DNA of 36,553 nt from a virus. Below the pieces are notes generated by a model that was given only the letters and a program-made list of their open reading frames with translations, was not told the origin of the DNA and ran no database searches. Positions within the stretch are counted from its first letter, which is position 1. Every line of letters starts with the position of its first letter. Both the position numbers and the translations under genes were made by a program. The stretch spans positions 1-36,553 of IMG/VR virus record IMGVR_UViG_3300025141_000322; one strand, given 5' to 3'. This document shows positions 17,129 through 23,215 of the stretch, piece by piece.

Positions 17129-17922
17129 GCCTTCACCTCCTGACCTTCTGCAACCTCGCTAACCACTTCGTCAGCGGTTTCGTTGTCTAGCTTCCTAAAC
17201 ATCGGCTGGGCCGGGGCAGGGGTCTTTGCCCTTTTCATGTTTGAGAATTGATGTTCGTCATCCTTCTCAATGTGTTCCCTAATCTCAGGCGATAACGGCA
17301 ACCACTTGCTCAACCGCCGAAAGGCAGTTTTCTTGGCCATCTCATTCCAATCAGTAACCCAAGGGCCATTCTTGCCTGACTTGGAGCGACTGCGTATCCC
17401 TTCAATTTCCTCCACCGACATTACCTCTGCCTTGGCGGCTCCGCTCTTGAACTCAACTTCAGCATAGGCCGCAATGACTTTGCCCCTCTCAGGCATTAGG
17501 CTTTTGCGATGCCGCTCAATTCGCCCCCTGTCATAAATGAAGTCCCCGGCATCGTATTCTCTTTCATACACCACATCAGCGTGTATCCGCGCCACATCTC
17601 CATTACGCAAGGCAAGCTCTACCAAGCCCTTGTAATCTATCAGCAAGGTGCATTCTTTCCCGAATGGAATTAAATGCGCTCGCCTTCCGTCTGGTTCCAA
17701 CCCCATCTCGCTCAATTCCAAAAAGCACTTGAATAGGCTTTTTTGGGTGCAATTGGCCAAGGCCGGGGTTTTGTTTAGTGCGTTTAACGCTACCCCGATG
17801 AATCTGTCGGGGGTTAAGTGGCTCGGTAGAGCCGTTTCGATTTTTGCCTTAAAGGCATCGCTTTCTAGGTGGTCTTGTACTGTCTTTTCAGACTTGACTA
17901 AGCCGGTTTCATTTGTACTCAT
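17125..17922 (-). CDS. recT: RecT-family recombinase (single-strand annealing)
   Basis: 265 residues. The core motifs LNALNKTPALANCTQKSLFK, CFLELSEMGLEPDGRRAHLI and FGKECTLLIDYKGLVELALR, then AYAEVEFKSGAAKAEVMSVE and WNEMAKKTAFRRLSKWLPLS, are characteristic of RecT. Its C-terminal tail is Pro/Ala-rich and acidic (EVAEGQEVKA). It anneals complementary strands after resection by the neighbouring exonuclease, aiding concatemer formation. The start follows AACAGAAAGCGAAACAATG, a decent Shine-Dalgarno. Confidence 0.93.
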   Translation of the reverse strand: MSTNETGLVKSEKTVQDHLESDAFKAKIETALPSHLTPDRFIGVALNALNKTPALANCTQKSLFKCFLELSEMGLEPDGRRAHLIPFGKECTLLIDYKGLVELALRNGDVARIHADVVYEREYDAGDFIYDRGRIERHRKSLMPERGKVIAAYAEVEFKSGAAKAEVMSVEEIEGIRSRSKSGKNGPWVTDWNEMAKKTAFRRLSKWLPLSPEIREHIEKDDEHQFSNMKRAKTPAPAQPMFRKLDNETADEVVSEVAEGQEVKA

Positions 17923-17944
17923 TGTTTCGCTTTCTGTTCGTCAG

Positions 17945-18253
17945 TTAGCAATTCGCAGTAAGTTTGTTCCTTTCTGCGTCGGTGGAGGGGGCTGCAACCC
18001 CCTTCACCATCCCTTCACCGTCACTCGACGGTTTCAGTAAATTTCCTATAAATGGATTAAAAGACAGGCGTAGGTGGGGTGCCCTGAAGCGGCACAATGT
18101 GGTTGGAATAATTAAGTGCATGGCGATGATACCAATAAACGAGGCCCACCCCGCCGTAGAAAGTAACAGCCACATAATCAGCGACCCTGCAAACACGGCA
18201 TAAGCCCAAAAGGTGAATGCGCTGGGAACATCAACTGGCACCCCCGCACTATG
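17945..18253 (-). CDS. Small membrane protein divergent from the RHH regulator (tentative)
   Basis: 102 residues from the ATG at 18253; the frame is open to 18700 upstream but that part is antisense to the RHH gene and has no gene-like character. Residues about 10-52 (SAFTFWAYAVFAGSLIMWLL, then LSTAGWASFIGIIAMHLIIP) form two probable transmembrane helices. The C-terminal part overlaps a strong hairpin (17981-18008) and an AGAAAGGAAC motif, so the tail sequence is constrained by RNA structure. No family recognised; it could be an exclusion or regulatory membrane protein. The ATG itself lies inside an operator repeat (18251-18261). Confidence 0.45.
   Translation of the reverse strand, partial: HSAGVPVDVPSAFTFWAYAVFAGSLIMWLLLSTAGWASFIGIIAMHLIIPTTLCRFRAPHLRLSFNPFIGNLLKPSSDGEGMVKGVAAPSTDAERNKLTANC
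17962..18008 (-). other. Hairpin plus orphan start-associated SD motif
   Basis: On the minus strand an 11-bp hairpin closes a GTTGCAG loop at 18008-17981 (one G-T pair). It is followed by GCAGAAAGGAACAAAC at 17977-17962, which lacks an ATG at the usual distance. The same pair of elements precedes real genes elsewhere in the window. It may mark a deleted gene, or act as an mRNA stabiliser for the RecT operon. It lies inside the small membrane ORF. Confidence 0.5.
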
Positions 18254-18318
18254 CATTGCGCTTGCATTGCATACAACTCTTTTTTTTGTGATTGCTTGAA
18301 ACTGTTTGCATTGCAACT
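18251..18318. promoter_or_regulatory. Operator repeats TTGCATTGC between divergent genes
   Basis: Three near-identical copies lie between the RHH gene and the divergent membrane ORF: TGCATTGCGC at 18252-18261, CTTGCATTGCAT at 18261-18272 and TTTGCATTGCAACT at 18305-18318. A fourth, CTTGCATTGAA, lies just after the RHH gene at 18578-18588, and a fifth, inverted, overlaps the early promoter at 23177-23188. Repeats next to a RHH gene are the usual sign of autoregulation. Binding has not been shown. Confidence 0.65.
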
Positions 18319-18331
18319 GTGGCTCCTGTGT

Positions 18332-18565
18332 ATGACTGAACAGGCCCGAACTAGGTCTTTCCGCATACCTGACGAAGATTGGGCTGTTGTTGTTGAGCAT
18401 TGTGAAAGCCGGGGCATTACCCCAACCCAGTTCTTGCACGAAGCGATTGCAGAAGCGCTGGGCAAAACCAGTATTAGCTCTGTTCTGGTCGACCAAGATG
18501 CGGTTGATTCTTTGAATCAGCTTCCTGACTTGGTTGAACAATTGAAGCGGAAGCTTCGCAAATAA
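18332..18565 (+). CDS. Ribbon-helix-helix (Arc/ParD-type) regulator
   Basis: 77 residues, the only convincing plus-strand gene. MTEQARTRSFRIPDEDWAVV gives the beta-strand with R, S and F in the DNA-contacting positions, then a typical RHH helix pair (VEHCESRGITPTQFLHEAIA, EALGKT). The C-terminal helix (LNQLPDLVEQLKRKLRK) may oligomerise. The frame extends to an ATG at 18251 but that would translate the operator repeats, so the ATG at 18332 is preferred. It probably represses its own promoter and, through the shared repeat at 23177, the early operon. It is the best candidate for a phage repressor here. Confidence 0.9.
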   Translation: MTEQARTRSFRIPDEDWAVVVEHCESRGITPTQFLHEAIAEALGKTSISSVLVDQDAVDSLNQLPDLVEQLKRKLRK

Positions 18566-18644
18566 CCCAACCGTCAGCTTGCATTGAATAAGGTGCTTAG
18601 TGCCTTGTGTATAATTGTGTTTCATTTTAATCCAATATTTCGTT
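18566..18644. other. Short convergent region with one operator-like repeat
   Basis: 79 nt separate the RHH gene from the end of the next minus-strand gene. It contains CTTGCATTGAA (18578-18588) and a weak AAGGTGC-TTA-GTGCCTT stem with two G-T pairs followed by an AT-rich stretch. The stem could be a bidirectional terminator but is weak. Confidence 0.35.
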
Positions 18645-19034
18645 TCATGATATTTTAACTCCTTCCGGTATGGTTTCAGCTTTGGCGATTGCTTTATCAA
18701 CCAAGCCTTGCTCGTATTTCATAAGCGCAAACTCCGGAGACTCCTTTGAACATTCAGCCACCGCTTTCACCGCCTCCAGTAAATCGGGAGCCGCAGAGAT
18801 AAGCAGGGAGTCGGCAAGTTGTTGCTGTATCATTGGGTAAGTCTTTTCAAACGGGTCTTCATAGGGTTGCCCCAAATAGACAAAGGCCATCTTCTTGTCG
18901 TAACCGTCTGCCCCCTTCACGCGAACCTCACCGTAAGTGCGGTAGAGGACACCGTCCGAGGTTCTCATTCGTGAGTCGGGTTCAAGGTTTCCTTGAGTTG
19001 CCGCAATAAACCAAGGGCCGGGGGTGTGGTTCAT
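18645..19034 (-). CDS. Phage HTPGPW-family protein (unknown function)
   Basis: 129 residues. The start MNHTPGPWFIAATQGN and the later ADSLLISAAPDLLEAVKAVA are the hallmark ends of a small-protein family common in tailed phages and prophages, with a conserved HTPGPW at the front and (L)I(S/A)AAPDLLEAL. Its function is not known. It starts with an ATG overlapping the end of the upstream Zn-ribbon gene. Confidence 0.85.
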   Translation of the reverse strand: MNHTPGPWFIAATQGNLEPDSRMRTSDGVLYRTYGEVRVKGADGYDKKMAFVYLGQPYEDPFEKTYPMIQQQLADSLLISAAPDLLEAVKAVAECSKESPEFALMKYEQGLVDKAIAKAETIPEGVKIS

Positions 19035-19336
19035 TCTAGTCCCTCCACGGCAGAAAAACGAACCTTCTCGCCCTTATCATCATCTCTTTCAATAAAGAAG
19101 GTTAAGTCAATTGCGTCGGTTTGTTTAAGACTCGCAAGGGTTATGGTAAACTGGCTGCCATGTTCTCCTGTTGATTCAGGATAGCCTAATCGCTCCATCA
19201 TTAAACCGGGGATGCCTCGACGAATAACGCCAGCATAAACCTGCATTCGCCTGACACCGCTGGGTTTGTTTTGTTTAGCGAGTAGCGCGAAATCAATTAA
19301 CTTGGAGCAATGGGGACATTTAATTTCGGTGCTCAT
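19031..19336 (-). CDS. Small zinc-ribbon protein (unknown)
   Basis: 101 residues from the ATG at 19336 (ATGA overlap with the preceding stop); the longer frame starts inside the upstream gene. One CPHC pair sits at the N-terminus (MSTEIKCPHCSKLIDFALLA). The remainder is beta-rich and ends KGEKVRFSAVEGLE. No further cysteine pair is seen, so the metal site may be incomplete or shared. Confidence 0.65.
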   Translation of the reverse strand: MSTEIKCPHCSKLIDFALLAKQNKPSGVRRMQVYAGVIRRGIPGLMMERLGYPESTGEHGSQFTITLASLKQTDAIDLTFFIERDDDKGEKVRFSAVEGLE

Positions 19337-19626
19337 TCTGCGCCTCCTATCTTCCGAAGCTTTGTGGTGATGGGCTTTATGACGGGCAGGCAATCTGACT
19401 TTTTAACCACAACCCGGTCAACCTCTGGCACTTGCTGTTTCAGCCTCTCGTCTGCCTTGGTGGCAGCTTCCATGAGGTAGTCCCTAATCTCGTCAGGGAG
19501 CGGCACCTGAATAAGGCTGGCCTCTCCCTCGCCGTTTACGTCCTCATGGTCTGGTTGCTCCCACACTAATCGTGGGATAATCAACTTCTCCATTGACTCT
19601 GTATAACTGTATTTGATCTCGTTCAT
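19333..19626 (-). CDS. Small early protein (unknown)
   Basis: 97 residues: MNEIKYSYTESMEKLIIPRL, then a region LPDEIRDYLMEAATKADERL that is helical, and KSDCLPVIKPITTKLRKIGG. No family recognised. It begins with the recurring AGAAAGGAACAAAAATG start and its end overlaps the next start (ATGA), so it belongs to the coupled early cluster. Confidence 0.7.
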   Translation of the reverse strand: MNEIKYSYTESMEKLIIPRLVWEQPDHEDVNGEGEASLIQVPLPDEIRDYLMEAATKADERLKQQVPEVDRVVVKKSDCLPVIKPITTKLRKIGGAE

Positions 19627-19961
19627 TTTTGTTCCTTTCTCATTACTATGTGTTTGCTGTTTTCATATTCCACCCTCGGCTTGTTTGTAGCCTCTTGGAT
19701 GATTTCCATTGTTTCGGTGATGCTGGTTGACACACAAATGGTTTCCCCTCCGCGCAATACCACTTCTGCTCTTCTGCCGTCATCCCTCCCCACGCTTACA
19801 ATCTCGTCCAGCTTTATGAAGATGCGCCGGTCTTGTTTCACTTCCCTTTCAGTAGACGGGCATTGGTCGTTCCATCTTTCTATGTATTTTGTAATCTCCC
19901 CCAACTGTAGCCAAACGCTGCCGTCAGGCATTGTAATGTTTTCAACATATTCGTCGTTCAT
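19623..19961 (-). CDS. Small early protein (unknown)
   Basis: 112 residues with beta-strand-rich sequence: WLQLGEITKYIERWNDQCPS, RRIFIKLDEIVSVGRDDGRR and AEVVLRGGETICVSTSITET. Such acidic beta-rich proteins often bind a partner, but no family is recognised. The C-terminus MRKEQK and stop are encoded by the start-associated sequence of the next gene. Confidence 0.7.
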   Translation of the reverse strand: MNDEYVENITMPDGSVWLQLGEITKYIERWNDQCPSTEREVKQDRRIFIKLDEIVSVGRDDGRRAEVVLRGGETICVSTSITETMEIIQEATNKPRVEYENSKHIVMRKEQK

Positions 19962-20242
19962 TTTGTTCCTTTCTGTTGTTCATTCTCCAATTGATGGTGG
20001 GTATGGTTATACGCCCTGAGCCTTGAATAGGATTGAAGCAAGGCATTACAATCCTCCTCGACCCTGCGTAGTGAGTTCTTAATTATTGCCACCGTCACTC
20101 GCGGGTTGTAGTTGGCCCTGTTAGGTTTCTGCTTGCAGAGCTTTTCTAAAGGTTGGCTCAAAGCACGATACCCATAGGTGATCTCGGCATAACGCTTTTT
20201 AATGCTGACCACTTCTTCGTTTATGTTTTCTTCTACGTTCAT
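19958..20242 (-). CDS. Small helical early protein (unknown)
   Basis: 94 residues from the ATG at 20242, which follows AGAAAGGAACAAA; the longer open frame upstream lies in the previous gene. MNVEENINEEVVSIKKRYAE, then LEKLCKQKPNRANYNPRVTV and AIIKNSLRRVEEDCNALLQS suggest an all-alpha coiled protein. The last residues QQKGTK come from the downstream ribosome binding site. No family recognised. Confidence 0.65.
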   Translation of the reverse strand: MNVEENINEEVVSIKKRYAEITYGYRALSQPLEKLCKQKPNRANYNPRVTVAIIKNSLRRVEEDCNALLQSYSRLRAYNHTHHQLENEQQKGTK

Positions 20243-20577
20243 TTTGTTCCTTTCTTGTACATAAACTCTTGCTTTGGGTTGTGGTTGTTTTGCACTCTCA
20301 TCCAAGCCTCCGTGTAGCACTTAATGAAATGCTCACGCTTCCCTGCATCCTTCCAAAGCCGAATGTCAAAGGCTGGCCGGTCATCTATTACCGGCGGGAA
20401 GTCAGGATGCTTGATTCGTTGCGCCCTGCTTGGAGAGCAGCGAATGTGCTTGTCCCTGATTACAAACCTGTTCGGCTTGTCGCCGCTCAACTCGCCCGTT
20501 TCAATCCCCAACTCAATGGCTGAGTCCCATTTGTCAACCGGCGTGTTGCACACGCTGCAATTGTTTGGTTTTTTCAT
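20239..20577 (-). CDS. Small Cys-containing protein (HNH/zinc-like, unknown)
   Basis: 112 residues from the ATG at 20577 (ATGA overlap with the preceding stop); the 34 upstream codons in frame are within the previous gene. MKKPNNCSVCNTPVDKWDSA contains a CxxC and VIRDKHIRCSPSRAQRIKHP has a further Cys-His pair, so it may bind zinc. The rest (FDIRLWKDAGKREHFIKCYT, EAWMRVQ) is a helix-rich phage region. No family recognised. Confidence 0.65.
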   Translation of the reverse strand: MKKPNNCSVCNTPVDKWDSAIELGIETGELSGDKPNRFVIRDKHIRCSPSRAQRIKHPDFPPVIDDRPAFDIRLWKDAGKREHFIKCYTEAWMRVQNNHNPKQEFMYKKGTK

Positions 20578-20843
20578 GCTATGCCTTCCTTTTCTTTGTA
20601 CTCGCGATATTCGCCGTCCTCCCAAATTGTCACATAAGACTCGGCGAATTGCCTCTGGTTGAGCATTGCGATAACGCACGCTTTGTCCACATTCCCAATG
20701 TCAATTCGTGAAACGGTGCCAAACTGCATTTCTTTTGCTTTTCCAATGGCATCCTCTTTGTTGGAAAAGTGGTGGTCTTCCATCTCCTCCTCAAAGGTTC
20801 CGTCCGACAGCTTACTGTATCCATTTGTGCAATATATTATCAT
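20574..20843 (-). CDS. Small early protein (unknown)
   Basis: 89 residues: MIIYCTNGYSKLSDGTFEEE, then MEDHHFSNKEDAIGKAKEMQ and the ending EDGEYREYKEKEGIA. Acidic, single-domain, no family recognised. The start follows AACAGAAAGGAACAAAATG, the strongest example of the recurring start sequence. It is the first gene downstream of the three-way-junction structure at 20875-20948. Confidence 0.7.
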   Translation of the reverse strand: MIIYCTNGYSKLSDGTFEEEMEDHHFSNKEDAIGKAKEMQFGTVSRIDIGNVDKACVIAMLNQRQFAESYVTIWEDGEYREYKEKEGIA

Positions 20844-20865
20844 TTTGTTCCTTTCTGTTAGGGGT

Positions 20866-20948
20866 TAAAAAAGAAGGGCACAGGCGGGAATTTGAGCGAG
20901 GTATCCAATCTCGCGTTCGCATCTTAATAGCGAACCAACCTGTGCCCT
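20866..20948 (-). terminator. Three-way-junction RNA structure followed by a T-run
   Basis: On the minus strand 20948-20939 pairs perfectly with 20884-20875 (AGGGCACAGG/CCTGTGCCCT, 10 bp). Inside are two further hairpins with 9-nt loops: GTTCGC/GCGAAC (20935-20930 with 20920-20915) and GCGAG/CTCGC (20914-20910 with 20900-20896). Directly after the closing stem comes CCCTTCTTTTTT, as in an intrinsic terminator. It lies 10 nt after the stop of the DUF932 gene. It could be a terminator with a structured loop, an attenuator or a small RNA; no known riboswitch consensus was recognised. Confidence 0.6.
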
Positions 20949-20957
20949 AGAATCTAC

Positions 20958-21986
20958 CTAGTTAAGCTCGATTTCTTTACCGTAGCTCACCATCTCTGCG
21001 CCCAGCTTGAGCGCCTTCGTCTTGAGGTGTCGGCCTGTGCCAAACTGTGAAGCCTCAAGCTTCTTGGCATCACCGCCTCGGTACTCCTTAACATGGTCAA
21101 CGTATTCCGTGACCGCATTGTAAGCGCCCCAAACCGTGCCACGAACACCAGCAATGTCGCTGCCTCGTCCCGTGTGCATCAGTCCCTCAACCATGTCCAC
21201 CTTCTTGGTTCGGCTTTTAGACTCCTTGTTGTCATCAAAAAGCGAGAGATGGATGTAGTTCCGAGTCTGCTCCCCGTTCAGTTGCTTCTTGGCAAAGCTT
21301 TGAAAGAGGTTCTTGACCTCATCGTAGAACACCCCGGCGGCAGAAAGCACCTCACCGGCAAAGTTGAGCCGGTTGGCTACATCGCCAACGTGCTTCACCC
21401 TGACGGTGTTGCCGCCCTTGATGATGGAGGAAACTGCGGCAGTCAGCGTATTATTGCAGACCACCCGCACCGGAGTGAATGAACCAAGCACCGAGTAGCT
21501 CCCGGTGAAGTCATTTGTGAGCAAGAGGTACTTGTTTACCTCATCCCCCGGCAGGATTTCTACGGGGTCGTTGGCTGTCATATTGGCCAGCAACCACATC
21601 CGCTCGCCCTTGCCAAGGTAGCCAGCAGTTTCATAGCGAGCCTTGCCCTCACCAAAAACTCCGTCAAAGAACGCGAAGGCATCCTTGTTTTGGAGGGGTG
21701 AGTATTTCGGCCCAACCACTCCCAACTCGTCGCCGGTGTCTTTACGAATTACAACCTTGCCGCGCTCTGACTTGCGAGGGACAAACCCTTTTCCGGCGTT
21801 GTCATAAACGCCATCGGCATCAATATAAAGCGGAGCAACCTCCACTTCCCAGTCTAGGTTAGCTTCACGCAGAGCAGTCTCCGCGTCAAAAGCTCCCTCA
21901 ATGTTTTGCCCAAGGCTATGCCAAGGGGTGCGGCCTGTGTACGCCATGTTGGCGCGTCCATTAGTTAATTCTATTCCATGACTCAT
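20958..21986 (-). CDS. DUF932 / TIGR03299 phage-plasmid-like protein
   Basis: 342 residues. The sequence YTGRTPWHSLGQNIEGAFDA, EVAPLYIDADGVYDNAGKGF, then DTGDELGVVGPKYSPLQNKD and SFTPVRVVCNNTLTAAVSSI is characteristic of the DUF932 family widespread in phages and plasmids. Its function is unknown, although it is often near recombination or early genes. It starts with an AGAAAGGAACAATAATG preceded by a GC hairpin. Confidence 0.9.
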   Translation of the reverse strand: MSHGIELTNGRANMAYTGRTPWHSLGQNIEGAFDAETALREANLDWEVEVAPLYIDADGVYDNAGKGFVPRKSERGKVVIRKDTGDELGVVGPKYSPLQNKDAFAFFDGVFGEGKARYETAGYLGKGERMWLLANMTANDPVEILPGDEVNKYLLLTNDFTGSYSVLGSFTPVRVVCNNTLTAAVSSIIKGGNTVRVKHVGDVANRLNFAGEVLSAAGVFYDEVKNLFQSFAKKQLNGEQTRNYIHLSLFDDNKESKSRTKKVDMVEGLMHTGRGSDIAGVRGTVWGAYNAVTEYVDHVKEYRGGDAKKLEASQFGTGRHLKTKALKLGAEMVSYGKEIELN

Positions 21987-22012
21987 TATTGTTCCTTTCT
22001 TTTATGGGTGAA

Positions 22013-22030
22013 GGGGGGCCGAAGCCCCCC
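22013..22030 (-). other. GC hairpin with TTCG loop before DUF932 gene
   Basis: The minus strand reads GGGGGGC-TTCG-GCCCCCC (22030-22013): a perfect 7-bp stem with the very stable C(UUCG)G tetraloop. No T-run follows; the DUF932 start SD AGAAAGGAACAATAATG begins about 12 nt downstream. It may separate transcripts or stabilise the mRNA 5' end. Confidence 0.6.
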
Positions 22031-22036
22031 GGTTGA

Positions 22037-22438
22037 TTATTTCTTGCCGAAACATGCAGGGCAAGATTCGTAAACCTTACACCAACAGACTTCATCTTCC
22101 ATTGGATATGGCAGATGATTAGCCCGAAAGCCCTCGTAGGTAGCATCTACAAGCGCCTTGTGGCGGCGCATCTCGCACTTGCTGCGGAACAGCACGGCGT
22201 AGAAATCCTCCGTCAGCTTGTTGGCCTCAGTGAGCTTGGTCATATAGCCCTTGAGGTGAAGCCAGTCAAACAGGCGAGTCAGTTCCTTGCGGAAGGTGTC
22301 CTCCCAGTCATGCGGCTTGTGGCCAGATGCGCTGGTCGCCAATGCGATCCGTCCAACGGCTCTTAGCTTCATAATGAAGCCTATGGTATACTTGTCGCGA
22401 GTTTCGTTAGAAACATTCGGCATTAAGTCTAACTTCAT
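22037..22438 (-). CDS. First gene of the early operon (unknown)
   Basis: 133 residues. It has a mixed helical sequence (KLRAVGRIALATSASGHKPH, LTRLFDWLHLKGYMTKLTEA, KCEMRRHKALVDATYEGFRA) and a C-terminal Cys-rich tail (CWCKVYESCPACFGKK) that may bind zinc. No family recognised. It starts with AACAGAAAGGACAACAAATG behind a small GAGGC/GCCTC hairpin and is the first gene after the candidate early promoter, so it may be an early regulator. Confidence 0.7.
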   Translation of the reverse strand: MKLDLMPNVSNETRDKYTIGFIMKLRAVGRIALATSASGHKPHDWEDTFRKELTRLFDWLHLKGYMTKLTEANKLTEDFYAVLFRSKCEMRRHKALVDATYEGFRANHLPYPMEDEVCWCKVYESCPACFGKK

Positions 22439-23215
22439 TTGTTGTCCTTTCTGTTAGTGAGGCGGGATTGCCTCTTTCAATTTTCAAAACATGAATCAAC
22501 CCAAAGTCTCCTGTCGCTCCAATTCAGGAAGGGGGCAATGTTATTGTCACCTCGCGCTTGCTCTTTGGTAGACAGCCTCCCTTATGACTTCAAAGGAAGC
22601 TTGTTGGATTCATTGAATTGATTGTGCCACAAGCCCTCGGTTTTCCATCTTACGATGTCCGGAGGGGAGTGGCGTTCCTGTTTAGGCATTAACTAAACAA
22701 CGGTTGGCATCTCTGCCAGAGCCTTCAATCTTGAAAACTGAAAGAGACAAGCGGGGGTTGATTCCCCGCAAGCCCTTATTGATTACCATTCTTTATTTTG
22801 TTTACGGGATGATTTTCTGCTCCTTTAGCATTCGCTTGGATTTAGCAGTCCGCTGGGGTTTATTTTATTTTACCCTGCCCCGTTTGCTGCCCTTTCTCGT
22901 TTCGGAGATGTGGGGAGGTTTTTCTTTGGGACATACCAAAGCCTCCACTCAAGGGTGCTAGGGGGGTGGGATTCCGAGGTCGTTCCCTCACCTACTGATT
23001 GAATCAGTCCTGAACGTTACCGCCGTCAGGGCGTGCGAATTAGTTTTACCCTTGCCAAATTCTAGCAAACCCCTTGCAGGGGCGGTATTTTTACAAGTAC
23101 CTGAGCTTGTTCCTTTCAAACCCGGCTGCAACCGGGATCGGAGCATTTCCGATACACCAATCATACCAAATGCACAGCGCAATGCAAGTGAAATGCGTAA
23201 CTTTTGTTTACTCCG
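22439..23215 (-). promoter_or_regulatory. Gene-free control region between integrase and early operon
   Basis: Almost 780 nt without a supported gene. Any transcript from the promoter at 23187-23160 would have a 5' leader of about 715 nt. On the minus strand it contains: ATCGGA/TCCGAT with a 5-nt loop (23153-23137), CCCGG/CCGGG around TTGCAG (23136-23121), an orphan SD GAAAGGAACAAG (23117-23106), CCCC/GGGG with a TGCAA loop (23082-23070), GCGGGG/CCCCGC (22769-22751), GTTTAG/CTAAAC (22698-22680) and GAGGC/GCCTC (22474-22459). Short frames exist but none has a good start or codon character. It could hold leader RNA, antisense RNA or an origin. Confidence 0.55.
23160..23187 (-). promoter_or_regulatory. 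Candidate early promoter with embedded operator repeat
   Basis: Minus strand: TTGCAT (23187-23182) as -35, a 16-bp spacer, and TGGTATGAT with TATGAT (23165-23160) as an extended -10 (5 of 6 matches to TATAAT plus TG). The -35 lies in the inverted RHH repeat CTTGCATTGCGC (23188-23177), so a bound regulator would block the polymerase. Predicted start near 23153, where the leader hairpins begin. It would drive the early genes from 22438 on. The spacer is slightly short, so strength is uncertain. Confidence 0.6.

Noticed and set aside
17945-18700. 251-residue minus-strand ORF
   Set aside because: The first part is antisense to the RHH gene, has no domain or membrane pattern and lies upstream of the operator repeats. 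Only the C-terminal 102 codons from 18253 look gene-like.
20875-20948. tRNA-like or hammerhead ribozyme
   Set aside because: The element has three stems but lacks a T-arm pairing and anticodon arm, and lacks the CTGATGA and GAAA core of hammerheads on both strands.
22704-22961. 85-residue plus-strand ORF with hydrophobic stretch in the control region
   Set aside because: TTG start without ribosome binding site, and composition not convincing; would run against the candidate early transcript.
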